A stretch of DNA of 64,000 nt from Bacillota bacterium (GTDB taxonomy: Bacteria; Bacillota; Limnochordia; Darwinibacteriales; Darwinibacteriaceae): NCBI GenBank assembly GCA_012518325.1, contig JAAYSR010000234.1:6493-70492 (forward strand), given 5' to 3'. The position numbers and the translations under genes were made by a program. The notes under the pieces are model-generated. The model saw only the letters and a list, made by a program, of their open reading frames with translations, searched no databases and had not been told where the DNA came from. Numbering within the stretch: position 1 is the stretch's first letter; each line of letters opens with the position of its first letter. This document shows, piece after piece, positions 37,270 through 45,078 of this stretch.

Positions 37270-37689
37270 CTAAAGTATGCGCTGCAAACGCTTGGCGATG
37301 GACACAGCCTCCTGTTCGCGGCTGATGGTGTCAAAATCTTCTACAATGACACCCTGGCGCTCCATATGACTCATAAGCACGCGCAGCGCCTTGCCCGACC
37401 CAAATATGCCCGGGCGCACAAATGCTCCGCCCTTTTTGCCTTCCAGACGCATGACCTTCTTGATGAGGCTGTCCATTTCCACAGGAATTTGCGGTTTCCA
37501 CCAGCCGGTGTACCCTGTCACCACACATACCAGACCATAGGGCGCCGCGCTGACGGGCGAACCGGAGGCTGCTTCGGGCGACATCAGATCCACTCTCAGC
37601 CCATCCTGTTCCAATGCCCTTTGCAGCGCTGCTGCAGACGATTGAACTTTTTCCTCGTCTGCGTGCAAAATCAAAACACGCACATCCAT
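37270..37689 (-). CDS. Small flavodoxin-like protein, function unknown
   Basis: A 139-residue soluble protein. The pattern of strands and helices (VRVLILHADEEKVQSSAAALQRALEQ, then GLVCVVTGYTGWWKPQIP, GGAFVRPGIFGSGKALRVLMSHMERQG and a final helix) looks like a flavodoxin-type alpha/beta fold in which the first loop lacks the standard T/S-x-T-x-x-T phosphate site. It may therefore bind another ligand or no flavin. ATG with GGGGGC upstream. It lies between cwlD and the aminotransferase. No confident family assignment. Confidence 0.6.
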   Translation of the reverse strand: MDVRVLILHADEEKVQSSAAALQRALEQDGLRVDLMSPEAASGSPVSAAPYGLVCVVTGYTGWWKPQIPVEMDSLIKKVMRLEGKKGGAFVRPGIFGSGKALRVLMSHMERQGVIVEDFDTISREQEAVSIAKRLQRIL

Positions 37690-37750
37690 TGCCCCCTATC
37701 TCGTTGTAGCTGTTCCTTGCTTATTTCTCTAAGGGGAGGTTAAATCCTGT

Positions 37751-38464
37751 TTACTGGCTGTAATAACGCAGTAGGCCGGCAAAAATGGCAGCGGCAACCT
37801 TCTGCTGATACGCGGGTTCACTAAGGAGCTGCGCCTCCCGGGGATTCGACAAAAAACCCACCTCTACCATTGCGGCAGGCATCGTTGTATCCCGCAGCAC
37901 CCGAAAGTCCCCCGGCCTGGCGAGACGGTTATTCGGCCCGAGATGCCTTACCAGTTCAGTCTGCAGAGTCTCCGCTAAGTGCCTGCCTGCGGGACTCCCT
38001 TCATAATAGAAAGTCTGTGCCCCGTACCAGCGGGGTCCGGGGAAGTAATTGGCGTGGATGGAGATATACAAATCTGCATTCGCTTCTTCCGCGATTTTGA
38101 CCCTTCTGCTCAGATCCTGGCGTTTGCGGCTCAGCAGGTTTGTTTCGCTGGAATCAGCCAGATCATAGTCGCCCTGGCGTACCATCACAACATAGACGGC
38201 TGCTCGTTTCAGCAGACTCTCGAGCTCTTTGGCAATCGCCAGGGTGACTTCCTTTTCCAGCACACCGCTGCTGCTTACAGCCCCGGGATCAATGCCGCCA
38301 TGGCCGGCATCAATCACAATCGTCCTTCCGGAAATCCCGGTATAAGAGTTCCTGGCTGAGGTTGGCAAATACGCTGCTCCCTGGGTTCCCAAAAAGATGC
38401 CAAAGGCAAGGCAGGCAAACACCCACCACAGGACCTGCCTGCCGCTGAAGAACCAGACCCGCAT
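37751..38464 (-). CDS. cwlD: N-acetylmuramoyl-L-alanine amidase CwlD-like (spore cortex)
   Basis: A 237-residue Amidase_3 enzyme with an N-terminal anchor or signal segment (about 9-30). The zinc and catalytic residues are H in DAGHGGIDPG, E in LEKEVTL, H in ISIHANYF and E in MVEVGFLSNP. Single-domain, membrane-anchored members of this size in spore formers are CwlD, which trims cortex peptides so that muramic delta-lactam can form and the spore can germinate. Its ribosome binding site GGAGGTG lies in a hairpin just after the stop of the preceding methyltransferase gene. Confidence 0.88.
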   Translation of the reverse strand: MRVWFFSGRQVLWWVFACLAFGIFLGTQGAAYLPTSARNSYTGISGRTIVIDAGHGGIDPGAVSSSGVLEKEVTLAIAKELESLLKRAAVYVVMVRQGDYDLADSSETNLLSRKRQDLSRRVKIAEEANADLYISIHANYFPGPRWYGAQTFYYEGSPAGRHLAETLQTELVRHLGPNNRLARPGDFRVLRDTTMPAAMVEVGFLSNPREAQLLSEPAYQQKVAAAIFAGLLRYYSQ

Positions 38465-38472
38465 AAAAACAC

Positions 38473-38501
38473 CTCCACACCCAAGGTATTCAGGTGTGGA
38501 G
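38473..38501 (-). promoter_or_regulatory. Hairpin covering the cwlD ribosome binding site
   Basis: CTCCACACC (38501-38493) pairs perfectly with GGTGTGGAG (38481-38473) around an 11-base loop. The upstream stop codon TGA (38492-38490) starts the loop and the GGAGG of cwlD is in the right arm, which continues GTGTTTTTATG. It could be a coupling switch or a leaky terminator. Confidence 0.55.
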
Positions 38502-39104
38502 CTGTTTACAACACTTCAGGACACGAAATCCCGCTTTCTTGGCGACTGTCTCGCAATTGCCCGCCAAATCCCTCAAATAAGTTTCCAGGCTTTTGGCCCC
38601 CTGTTTAGTACGGATTACCGCCATCAGGCATCCACCTGGCCTTAACCTGTGGTAAGCATCTGTCAATAGCTGATAGACCACGGCTTTGCCTGCCCTGATG
38701 GGCGGATTGGAGAGAACCCAGTCAAACTGCAGGTCATGGGGCAGTGCACCTAGCCCGTCACTAACCAGAACCTCAGCATGTCTAATCCCGTTTTTGGCCA
38801 GATTCTCTCTAGCAAGCTCACAGGCTCTCTCATTCACATCTATCAGATAGACGCGGCCGGAAGGTCCTACCAGGTCTGCAGCTGCTATGCCGATGGGACC
38901 ATAACCGCAGCCCAGGTCCAGGACTGTATCCCCTTGCTTTAGATCAAGGGAGTCAATCAGGATTCTGCTGCCCAAATCTATTTCGTCCTTGGAGAAAACC
39001 CCCGCATCTGTCTGAAAGATGTAAGTTTTTCCCCTCAGTTCCGCGGTGAACTCCTTGCGGTTATGCCTTGCCCTCGGCTTACTTGTAAAATAGTGATCAT
39101 TCAT
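38490..39104 (-). CDS. Class I SAM-dependent methyltransferase, RsmC/YbxB-like
   Basis: A 204-residue methyltransferase. It begins with HYFTSKPRARHNRKEF, typical of the YbxB group, has motif I VLDLGCGYGPIGIAAA, the acidic motif II YLIDVNERACELA, and the catalytic N-P-P-I motif in WVLSNPPIRAGK, which marks N2-guanine or N6-adenine methylation. The family methylates G1207 of 16S rRNA. I chose ATG 39104 with GGGAGAAG upstream, overlapping the TPR gene's end by 8 bases. Confidence 0.88.
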   Translation of the reverse strand: MNDHYFTSKPRARHNRKEFTAELRGKTYIFQTDAGVFSKDEIDLGSRILIDSLDLKQGDTVLDLGCGYGPIGIAAADLVGPSGRVYLIDVNERACELARENLAKNGIRHAEVLVSDGLGALPHDLQFDWVLSNPPIRAGKAVVYQLLTDAYHRLRPGGCLMAVIRTKQGAKSLETYLRDLAGNCETVAKKAGFRVLKCCKQLHT

Positions 39105-40311
39105 CTGCTGCTTCTCCCAACGCCTTGAGCACCAAATCCAAATGGGCTGTGATTTCTTCCACAGCCCCTTCCGGGGCAGTTTCCAGAGCTTCCAGCAAGA
39201 GCTCCTTAGCTTCTTCATAACGTCCCACCAGGTAGTATCCGTAACCTAGGGTATCCAGATAAATATCCCTGCGCTCCAGTTCAACAGCGCGTTCTGCCAT
39301 TTCAACCGCCTTGTCAATCTGCACTTCACGCAGCAGGTAATGGTAAGCCAGGTTATTGAGGGCCAAGTGATTATCGGGCTGACGCATCAGTACCTGCTGG
39401 TAGTTCTCAACTACACCCAAAAAGTTGTCCAAACCGTCATTAGCAAAGGCGCGATACAGATAAACCTGCCAAAAGTGGGGGGCTAAGGCCAGCATCTGCT
39501 GACTGATCTCCAAAGCGGCCTCAAAGTTCTCCCCATGGAATTCCTCCAGAAGGCGAGCGCGCAGCTCACTCAGCTCTGCCAGTCTTGGCATTGGATTGTC
39601 CTCCCATTCTTCCTGGAAGGACCAGTTAGAAAAGGACATGTGCACCTCGCCTGGAGCATCCGCAACTTCCAGCCTGGCCGGCACCCAGCCGCCTGGACCA
39701 GGTTCCAGAGCAACCCGAGCCTGCTCAGGGCCGAAGTAAAGCTCCAGCTCGACCTGGATCAGCTGTTCTTCCTCCACAAGATAGGATGACACAACCAGCA
39801 GGGTTTGCTTGCCCTGCCGGATCAAGAGAGGCAAACCGGTTTCCTCATCAAACCATAATAGGAACTGTGGATCATCAACCGCCGTAAAACGCTTGGCTTT
39901 CCGCTCAGCAATGGTTTCCCTGCCGGAAAATGACAGCGGAAGGCGGGAAAACTCAGCCAAGGCAAAGATCTGGTTCTTGACATCCTCAAACAGCCAGAAG
40001 CGATCATAGCCGTATTCGTACTCGCTTCCCCTCTGGACCTCTAAGAAATCGGCGTGGGCAGTGATGGTAACAGGTGCATCCCGAGTGACATACTTCAGCT
40101 GAAATCCGTCGGGGTAGGCGAATGTAAGCAGGCCGCTGACGAGCAAAGTCGTTTCGCCGTTTTCAATCAGCTCAGCTGCTACTGTACTGCTTCCATATTG
40201 ATGCTCAAACCAGTCTGCCGGATGCTCATTTCCAGATACAAGGCCATTAAATCCACAAATAAGTATGAACAGCAGCTGCAAAAACACTAACCTGGATCTG
40301 TACAGGTTCAA
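39097..40311 (-). CDS. Exported protein with LolA/RseB-like N-terminal domain and TPR repeats
   Basis: A 404-residue protein: signal peptide (1-26, ending LVSG), a beta-rich region (about 35-230) whose strands (LVSGLLTFAYPDGFQLKYVT, YDRFWLFEDVKNQIFAL, FLLWFDEETGLPLLIRQGKQ) look like the LolA/RseB or outer-membrane lipoprotein-sorting fold, then TPR-like helices (about 250-395: NFEAALEISQQMLALAPHF, NFLGVVENYQQVLMRQPDN, RYEEAKELLLEALETAPEG). In a Gram-positive it would act at the outer face of the membrane. The TTG start overlaps the deoC stop (TTGA) with GGGGGGAG upstream. Function unknown. Confidence 0.7.
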   Translation of the reverse strand: MNLYRSRLVFLQLLFILICGFNGLVSGNEHPADWFEHQYGSSTVAAELIENGETTLLVSGLLTFAYPDGFQLKYVTRDAPVTITAHADFLEVQRGSEYEYGYDRFWLFEDVKNQIFALAEFSRLPLSFSGRETIAERKAKRFTAVDDPQFLLWFDEETGLPLLIRQGKQTLLVVSSYLVEEEQLIQVELELYFGPEQARVALEPGPGGWVPARLEVADAPGEVHMSFSNWSFQEEWEDNPMPRLAELSELRARLLEEFHGENFEAALEISQQMLALAPHFWQVYLYRAFANDGLDNFLGVVENYQQVLMRQPDNHLALNNLAYHYLLREVQIDKAVEMAERAVELERRDIYLDTLGYGYYLVGRYEEAKELLLEALETAPEGAVEEITAHLDLVLKALGEAADE

Positions 40312-41093
40312 TAGTCGGTCTCCCCCCTCAAACCCTCCATAATGGCCACTCCCGAGCTGGCCCCCAGGCGGTTGGCGCCGGCCTTAATCATCGCCACAGC
40401 AGTTTCAGCATCCCGTATGCCTCCGGAAGCTTTCACACCGCAGTCGGCACCCACAACCTTTCGCATCAGGGCAACATCTTCTGCCGTAGCGCCGCCCGGT
40501 CCAAATCCTGTGGAGGTCTTGACAAAATCGGCTCCGGCCATTTTGGCCAGGATGCAGCCTCTGACAATCTGCTCCTTGGTTAAATAACCTGTTTCCAGGA
40601 TCACTTTCAAAACCTGCCCGGGCACTCCATCACGGACCGCTTTGATATCCGAATACACCCTGGCATAATCCCCCTCCAAAAGGGCGCCTATGTTCATCAC
40701 CATATCAACTTCTTCTGCCCCTGCCGCCACAGCATCCCGTGCTTCCAAAACCTTGCACAGCGTGGAGTTGGCACCTAAGGGAAATCCAATCACAGTGCAG
40801 ACTTTGACTGCGCTGCCTGCTAGAATTCCGGCAGCGGCAGGGACATGCACCGGATTCACACATACGGACGCAAACTCATAGTCCAGGGCCTCTTGGCAAA
40901 GCTGCCTGATTTGGGCCTGCGACGCAGTAGGTTTTAACAAAGTATGATCTATAAAGGAAGCAAGGGAGCTGTTCTCAGGTGCTGCAGCACCCTTTGTGCC
41001 ATCGTCTGCAACCGGAACCGCCAGGCGAATTCCCTGTCTGGCCAACGCTAAGCCGACTTCCTCCCTTTGCTCTTCCAACCATTTGTGATCCAT
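40308..41093 (-). CDS. deoC: Deoxyribose-phosphate aldolase
   Basis: Splits 2-deoxyribose 5-phosphate into acetaldehyde and glyceraldehyde 3-phosphate. The TIM barrel has FIDHTLLKP, the Schiff-base lysine K192 in FVKTSTGFGPGGAT, K221 in GVKASGGIRD and D130 in VDMVMNIG. At 261 residues it is about 40 longer than Bacillus DeoC because of an N-terminal helical extension (1-42) found in some clostridia. AAGGGTG precedes the ATG. It sits after glpK-glpP without nucleoside phosphorylase or permease genes. Confidence 0.94.
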   Translation of the reverse strand: MDHKWLEEQREEVGLALARQGIRLAVPVADDGTKGAAAPENSSLASFIDHTLLKPTASQAQIRQLCQEALDYEFASVCVNPVHVPAAAGILAGSAVKVCTVIGFPLGANSTLCKVLEARDAVAAGAEEVDMVMNIGALLEGDYARVYSDIKAVRDGVPGQVLKVILETGYLTKEQIVRGCILAKMAGADFVKTSTGFGPGGATAEDVALMRKVVGADCGVKASGGIRDAETAVAMIKAGANRLGASSGVAIMEGLRGETDY

Positions 41094-41096
41094 GTT

Positions 41097-41705
41097 TTAC
41101 ACCCTTTCATAGTTCCATAACTCGGCTCGACTGGTGGAAACAGCCAATACCGGAGGCCTGACAATCCGCTCCAGCTCCTCCTCGGTTTCAACCAACCCTC
41201 CAGCAATCATGGGCGGCAGTTCGTGGGACAAGAGACGTTCGCGCACAGCGGGCACCACCAGCGCCGGCAAAATCTCCACAGCGTCCGGCTGACTGGACTC
41301 AATCATGCGCAATCCGGTTTTCAGTGCTTCCGAATCCAGCATAAACAGTCGCTGAATACCCAGCATGCCCGCCTTTTGTGCCGCTGCTACCAGGTATCCC
41401 TTTGTGGTCAGGATGCCGTCAATGCCTACCTCATTGGCCAGCACTTCCATGCCCGGACCGTCTTTGGCAATCCCGGCAATCAGGTCCACATGGGCAAACA
41501 GCATCTGCCCCTGCTCCTTGCAAAACTTCGCTAAACTCCTGAGTTCAAAAATGTCACCTGTCAGATAAAAACAGACTTTTACACCCGCCTCGCCGGTAAG
41601 TCGGGCCTCCTTTATGCCTTTCAGCCCAGCGATAATCGGCTTCCGCCCTAAACCTTCCCTGAGGGTCTGCATCCGCCGTTTACGTACACTCTTGAAATTA
41701 ATCAT
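41097..41705 (-). CDS. glpP: Glycerol-3-phosphate-responsive antiterminator GlpP
   Basis: A 202-residue GlpP-family protein: KPIIAGLKGIKEA at the start, FAHVDLIAGIAKDGPG, GIDGILTTKGYLVAAAQKAGML, QPDAVEILPALVVP and IAGGLVETEEE. In Bacillus GlpP binds glycerol 3-phosphate and a leader RNA hairpin of glpD and glpFK to prevent termination. Here it follows glpK with an 8-base overlap, where Bacillus has it upstream of glpFK, and no glpF or glpD is in the window. ATG 41705 has GGGTGAG upstream; ATG 41672 is an alternative. Confidence 0.92.
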   Translation of the reverse strand: MINFKSVRKRRMQTLREGLGRKPIIAGLKGIKEARLTGEAGVKVCFYLTGDIFELRSLAKFCKEQGQMLFAHVDLIAGIAKDGPGMEVLANEVGIDGILTTKGYLVAAAQKAGMLGIQRLFMLDSEALKTGLRMIESSQPDAVEILPALVVPAVRERLLSHELPPMIAGGLVETEEELERIVRPPVLAVSTSRAELWNYERV

Positions 41706-43203
41706 CGCTCACCCAACTCTTGGCGCTGGCGATGGCTTTATCCCAGCCTTTAGCCAGCCGCAGGCGCTGAGCCTGTCTCATCTCCGGCTTATAAACCTGA
41801 TCGGCCTGCCAATACTCGCGAATTTCCTCCGGGCTGTTCCAAAAACCCACAGCCAGCCCTGCCAAGTATGCAGCTCCAAGGGCGGTGGTTTCAAATATCC
41901 GCGGCCTTTGCACCTCGATATCGGTAAGGTCTGCTAAGAACTGACAGATGAAATTGTTTACTGACGCTCCTCCATCCACCTTCAAAACCTTTAGGGGAAG
42001 CTGAGCGTCGGCGGCCATGACATCTACTACATCCTTCGTCTGAAAAACGATGGCTTCAAGGGTAGCCCTGACTAGATGGGACTTAGTTACTCCTCTTGTA
42101 ATGCCCATCATCATACCGCGCACATAGGGTTCCCAGTGGGGTGCCCCTAAGCCCACAAAGCTCGGGACAAAGTATACGCCATTGGTATCGGGCACAGACA
42201 GAGCCAGCGCTTCGGTTTCCGCTGCCTGCTTGATCAGCCCGAGTTCATCCCTGAGCCACTGGACTGCAGCCCCTGCCACAAACACGCTGCCTTCCAAAGC
42301 GTAGTCTACCTTGCCATCAATGCCCCAGGCAACAGTGGTTACTAGGCCCCTGTCTGAAGAGATCAGCCTGGAACCTGTGTTCATCAGGATAAATGCACCT
42401 GTGCCGAAGGTTGCCTTAATGGTGCCTGGCTCAAAACAGGTCTGGCCAAACAGCGCCGCCTGCTGATCCCCTGCTGCCCCAGCAATAGGAATGCCTGCAG
42501 GAATCCTGCCGAGCTCTGCAGTGTGTCCGTAGACTGCGCTGGAAGGAACAACTTCAGGCAGAATCTCTTCCGGGATGTCCAGGGCATCCAAGAGATCGCA
42601 GTCCCACTTGAGATCAGCAATGTTAAAGAGCAGTGTCCTTGAGGCATTGCTGTAATCTGTAATGTGCCTCTGCCCTCCGGTGAGTTTGTAGATCAGCCAG
42701 GAATCAATTGTTCCAAAGGCCAGTTCGCCTTTTCCTGCCCTTTCCCGCAGCTCAGGACGGTGATCAAAAACCCACTTCAGCTTGGTGCCTGAAAAATAGG
42801 CATCTAAAATCAGGCCTGTCTTTTGCTTAAACAGAGGTTCCAAACCCTGCCTGCGCAAATCGTCGCAAATGCCTGCAGTTCTCCGGCATTGCCACACAAT
42901 GGCCCTGGTCACCGGCTCACCGGTTTTACGGTCCCAGAGCACCATCGTTTCGCGCTGATTAGTCACACCGATGGCTGCTACATCAGCGGGGTTTACACCT
43001 GTTTCTTGAAAAATGCGCTCCAAGAGCTCCAAAGTTCCAGCCCAGATTTCCAGGGCATCATGTTCCACCCAGCCCGGCTTGGGATAGTATTGGGTGAATT
43101 CCTGATACACTTTTCCGACCATCTCAGACTGGCGGTCAAAGAGGATTACAGTAGTTCCCGTCGTTCCCTGATCAATTGCCAAAACGTATTTACCGAGCAC
43201 CAT
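41698..43203 (-). CDS. glpK: Glycerol kinase
   Basis: Phosphorylates glycerol with ATP to glycerol 3-phosphate. The 501-residue FGGY kinase has AIDQGTTGTT, TNQRET, the substrate segment VWQCRRT, GAAGDQQAALFGQTCFEPG, ATFGTGAFILMN and the FGGY signature DGGASVNNFICQFLADL. AAAGGAGG lies seven bases before the ATG, within a hairpin (43213-43241). Histidine used for PTS activation in Bacillota enzymes would be near residue 230; the window shows SDRGLVTTVAW there, and I cannot confirm it. glpP follows. Confidence 0.96.
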   Translation of the reverse strand: MVLGKYVLAIDQGTTGTTVILFDRQSEMVGKVYQEFTQYYPKPGWVEHDALEIWAGTLELLERIFQETGVNPADVAAIGVTNQRETMVLWDRKTGEPVTRAIVWQCRRTAGICDDLRRQGLEPLFKQKTGLILDAYFSGTKLKWVFDHRPELRERAGKGELAFGTIDSWLIYKLTGGQRHITDYSNASRTLLFNIADLKWDCDLLDALDIPEEILPEVVPSSAVYGHTAELGRIPAGIPIAGAAGDQQAALFGQTCFEPGTIKATFGTGAFILMNTGSRLISSDRGLVTTVAWGIDGKVDYALEGSVFVAGAAVQWLRDELGLIKQAAETEALALSVPDTNGVYFVPSFVGLGAPHWEPYVRGMMMGITRGVTKSHLVRATLEAIVFQTKDVVDVMAADAQLPLKVLKVDGGASVNNFICQFLADLTDIEVQRPRIFETTALGAAYLAGLAVGFWNSPEEIREYWQADQVYKPEMRQAQRLRLAKGWDKAIASAKSWVSDD

Positions 43204-43212
43204 TGGACGCCT

Positions 43213-43241
43213 CCTTTTGCTACCCTAAATTCTGCAAAAGG
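43213..43241 (-). promoter_or_regulatory. Hairpin covering the glpK ribosome binding site
   Basis: CCTTTTGC (43241-43234) pairs with GCAAAAGG (43220-43213) around a 13-base loop; the right arm runs into AAGGAGG of glpK. The left arm starts 3 bases after the fthC stop codon. Besides coupling, it could be a target of the RNA-binding GlpP, but no terminator is visible. Confidence 0.5.
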
Positions 43242-43244
43242 GGA

Positions 43245-43808
43245 CTATTTCCTTCCAAACACACCTTCGTCAGTGGCTAGGAAGTCCACCGGCCTGTCCC
43301 AGGGATCTACAGGCACATCGCGCACAAAGGTCTGATACACTAAGCCAACGGTCTTCGCAGGCGTCGAGGCCAGAAACCGGTCATAGTAGCCGCCTCCGTA
43401 GCCGATGCGGTAGCCCTGAGGTGAAAAGGCCAGGCCTGGCACCAGTATCAGATCCAGCTCTTCAGGGTCAGCAGCAGGGGCTTCCGGTCCAGGTTCCAAA
43501 ATGCCAAAGACGGCAGGGGAAAGAGCTTCCCGGGATGTAAAACGCCTGGCCACAAGCCCCTTGGGATTGCTCTGCACCACCGGCACGTATACTTCTTTGC
43601 CCAGGGACAGGGAGTGTTCTGCAATCTGCCAGGTGTCGATTTCCCAGCCGAAGGAGAGATAGGTCATGACGTTGTGAGCCTCTGCATAAACCTGATGTTG
43701 GGAAAGATGCTGAAAGATCGCCTGATTCCACTGCTCCCGCAGATCCTTCGGCACCCTGCCCCTCTCCCTTTTCAATTCCCTTCTAAGCTCATTCTTGCTC
43801 ATGATCAT
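43245..43808 (-). CDS. 5-formyltetrahydrofolate cyclo-ligase
   Basis: ATP-dependent conversion of 5-formyl-THF to 5,10-methenyl-THF. A 187-residue protein with KNELRRELKRERG at the start, the ATP/folate segment LVPGLAFSPQGYRIGYGGGYYDRFL and the LVYQTFVRDVPVDPWDRPVD end typical of the family. The ATG overlaps the preceding M16 peptidase gene by 20 bases; ATG 43802 is an alternative. Confidence 0.93.
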   Translation of the reverse strand: MIMSKNELRRELKRERGRVPKDLREQWNQAIFQHLSQHQVYAEAHNVMTYLSFGWEIDTWQIAEHSLSLGKEVYVPVVQSNPKGLVARRFTSREALSPAVFGILEPGPEAPAADPEELDLILVPGLAFSPQGYRIGYGGGYYDRFLASTPAKTVGLVYQTFVRDVPVDPWDRPVDFLATDEGVFGRK

Positions 43809-45078
43809 TCACCGGCCTTATCACAACAGTAGTCGACCGCTCCCAGTCAAGATGCTCTGCCAGGGCAGCCTGCACCTCATCTGCTGTCACGCTTTGCAGC
43901 ACTTCCAGGAAACTGTCAGAGGGGATCCCCCGAAAATAGTTGGAGATCAGGCGATTTGCGGTATACTCGAAGGAGTCGTAGGACGCAAGATGCGCCCCGT
44001 AAAACTGCCTTTTCAGGCGTTCTACATCGCCGCTGGAAACTCGGGCAGTCTTCAGTTCGTTGATGATCCCGCTCAATGCATGATGGAGGGCATCAGGATC
44101 CCGGGTTTCCGAGCCCATGGCTGAGTAGGCAAATCTAGGGTCTGCGCTGAAGTATGCTGAAAAAGAGTCTGTAATCAAGTCTTCTGCGTACAGCCTCTCA
44201 TAGCTTGCGGAGCTCCGGCCTGCAATCAGCCTCATGCCCAAAGACATCACAATCTGTTGGCGGAGAAGATCCTCCCCCTGCCAGACGGGCTCGTGCTTAA
44301 AACCTAAGAGATAGCGGGGACGAGAAACTGGCAGTTCTTCCTCTACCCTGGCGGCCTTGACCTGACGCGGCTCTGGAGGATCAAAACGCTCAATGGGTCC
44401 TGTGCTTTGCTCCCAGACGGGATAGTTGTCCTCGATCATCTGGAGAGTCTGAGCCGGATCCACATCGCCGACAACTGCCAGCGCCATGTTTCCGGGCTGG
44501 TAGAAGGTATTGTAGCAGCGCATCAGATCAGCCACAGTGGTTCTTTGCACCGACTCTGCCGTGCCGCCGATATCCAGCCTGACGGGATGCTCGCTGTACA
44601 GGTTCTCCAAGAGCAGACTGTGGATGCGGTGACTCGGATAATCTGCATACATTTGCAGCTCCTGGATAATGATTCCCTTCTCTTTCTCTACGTTTTCGTC
44701 CGTCAAATGGGGACTGTTCACAAACTCAATCAAAAGCCGCAGGCAATCCTCCCAATTCTCGGTGGTAGAAAAGAGATAGCTCGTTTGGGTATAGCTGGTA
44801 AAGGCATTGACAGATGCGCCCCATTCCGCGTAACGGCTGAAAACACTGCCTCCTTCCTCCTCAAAGAGTTTGTGTTCGAGGAAGTGGGCAATACCCGCGG
44901 GAACATCCACGCAATCTCCGCCGGAAACTCCAAATCTAAGATCTATGGAGCCGTAATTGGTGGACAACATCCCGTAGGTTCTCAAAAACTGCTTTCTAGG
45001 AAAGACAAAACAGCTTAAACCATTGGGCAGCCGTTTGCTGTATACGGTATCTCCAGTGGGGGTCTTAATCTTCTCCAT
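43789..45078 (-). CDS. M16-family zinc peptidase, YmfH-like
   Basis: A 429-residue insulinase-like peptidase. The inverted zinc motif H-F-L-E-H is intact in GIAHFLEHKLFEEEG (about residue 70), with the distal glutamate expected in the ENVEKEKGIIIQELQMY helix. C-terminal M16 half includes YNTFYQPGNMALAVVGD. It forms the active partner of the YmfF-like protein encoded just upstream (14-base overlap). I chose ATG 45078 with GGAAGGAG upstream. In Bacillota this pair is widespread; its substrate is not settled. Confidence 0.9.
   Translation of the reverse strand: MEKIKTPTGDTVYSKRLPNGLSCFVFPRKQFLRTYGMLSTNYGSIDLRFGVSGGDCVDVPAGIAHFLEHKLFEEEGGSVFSRYAEWGASVNAFTSYTQTSYLFSTTENWEDCLRLLIEFVNSPHLTDENVEKEKGIIIQELQMYADYPSHRIHSLLLENLYSEHPVRLDIGGTAESVQRTTVADLMRCYNTFYQPGNMALAVVGDVDPAQTLQMIEDNYPVWEQSTGPIERFDPPEPRQVKAARVEEELPVSRPRYLLGFKHEPVWQGEDLLRQQIVMSLGMRLIAGRSSASYERLYAEDLITDSFSAYFSADPRFAYSAMGSETRDPDALHHALSGIINELKTARVSSGDVERLKRQFYGAHLASYDSFEYTANRLISNYFRGIPSDSFLEVLQSVTADEVQAALAEHLDWERSTTVVIRPVNDHEQE

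Noticed and set aside
41672..41704. GlpP start at ATG 41672
   Set aside because: GGCGG abuts the codon, too close to serve as a ribosome binding site; ATG 41705 has GGGTGAG upstream and overlaps glpK as other genes here do.
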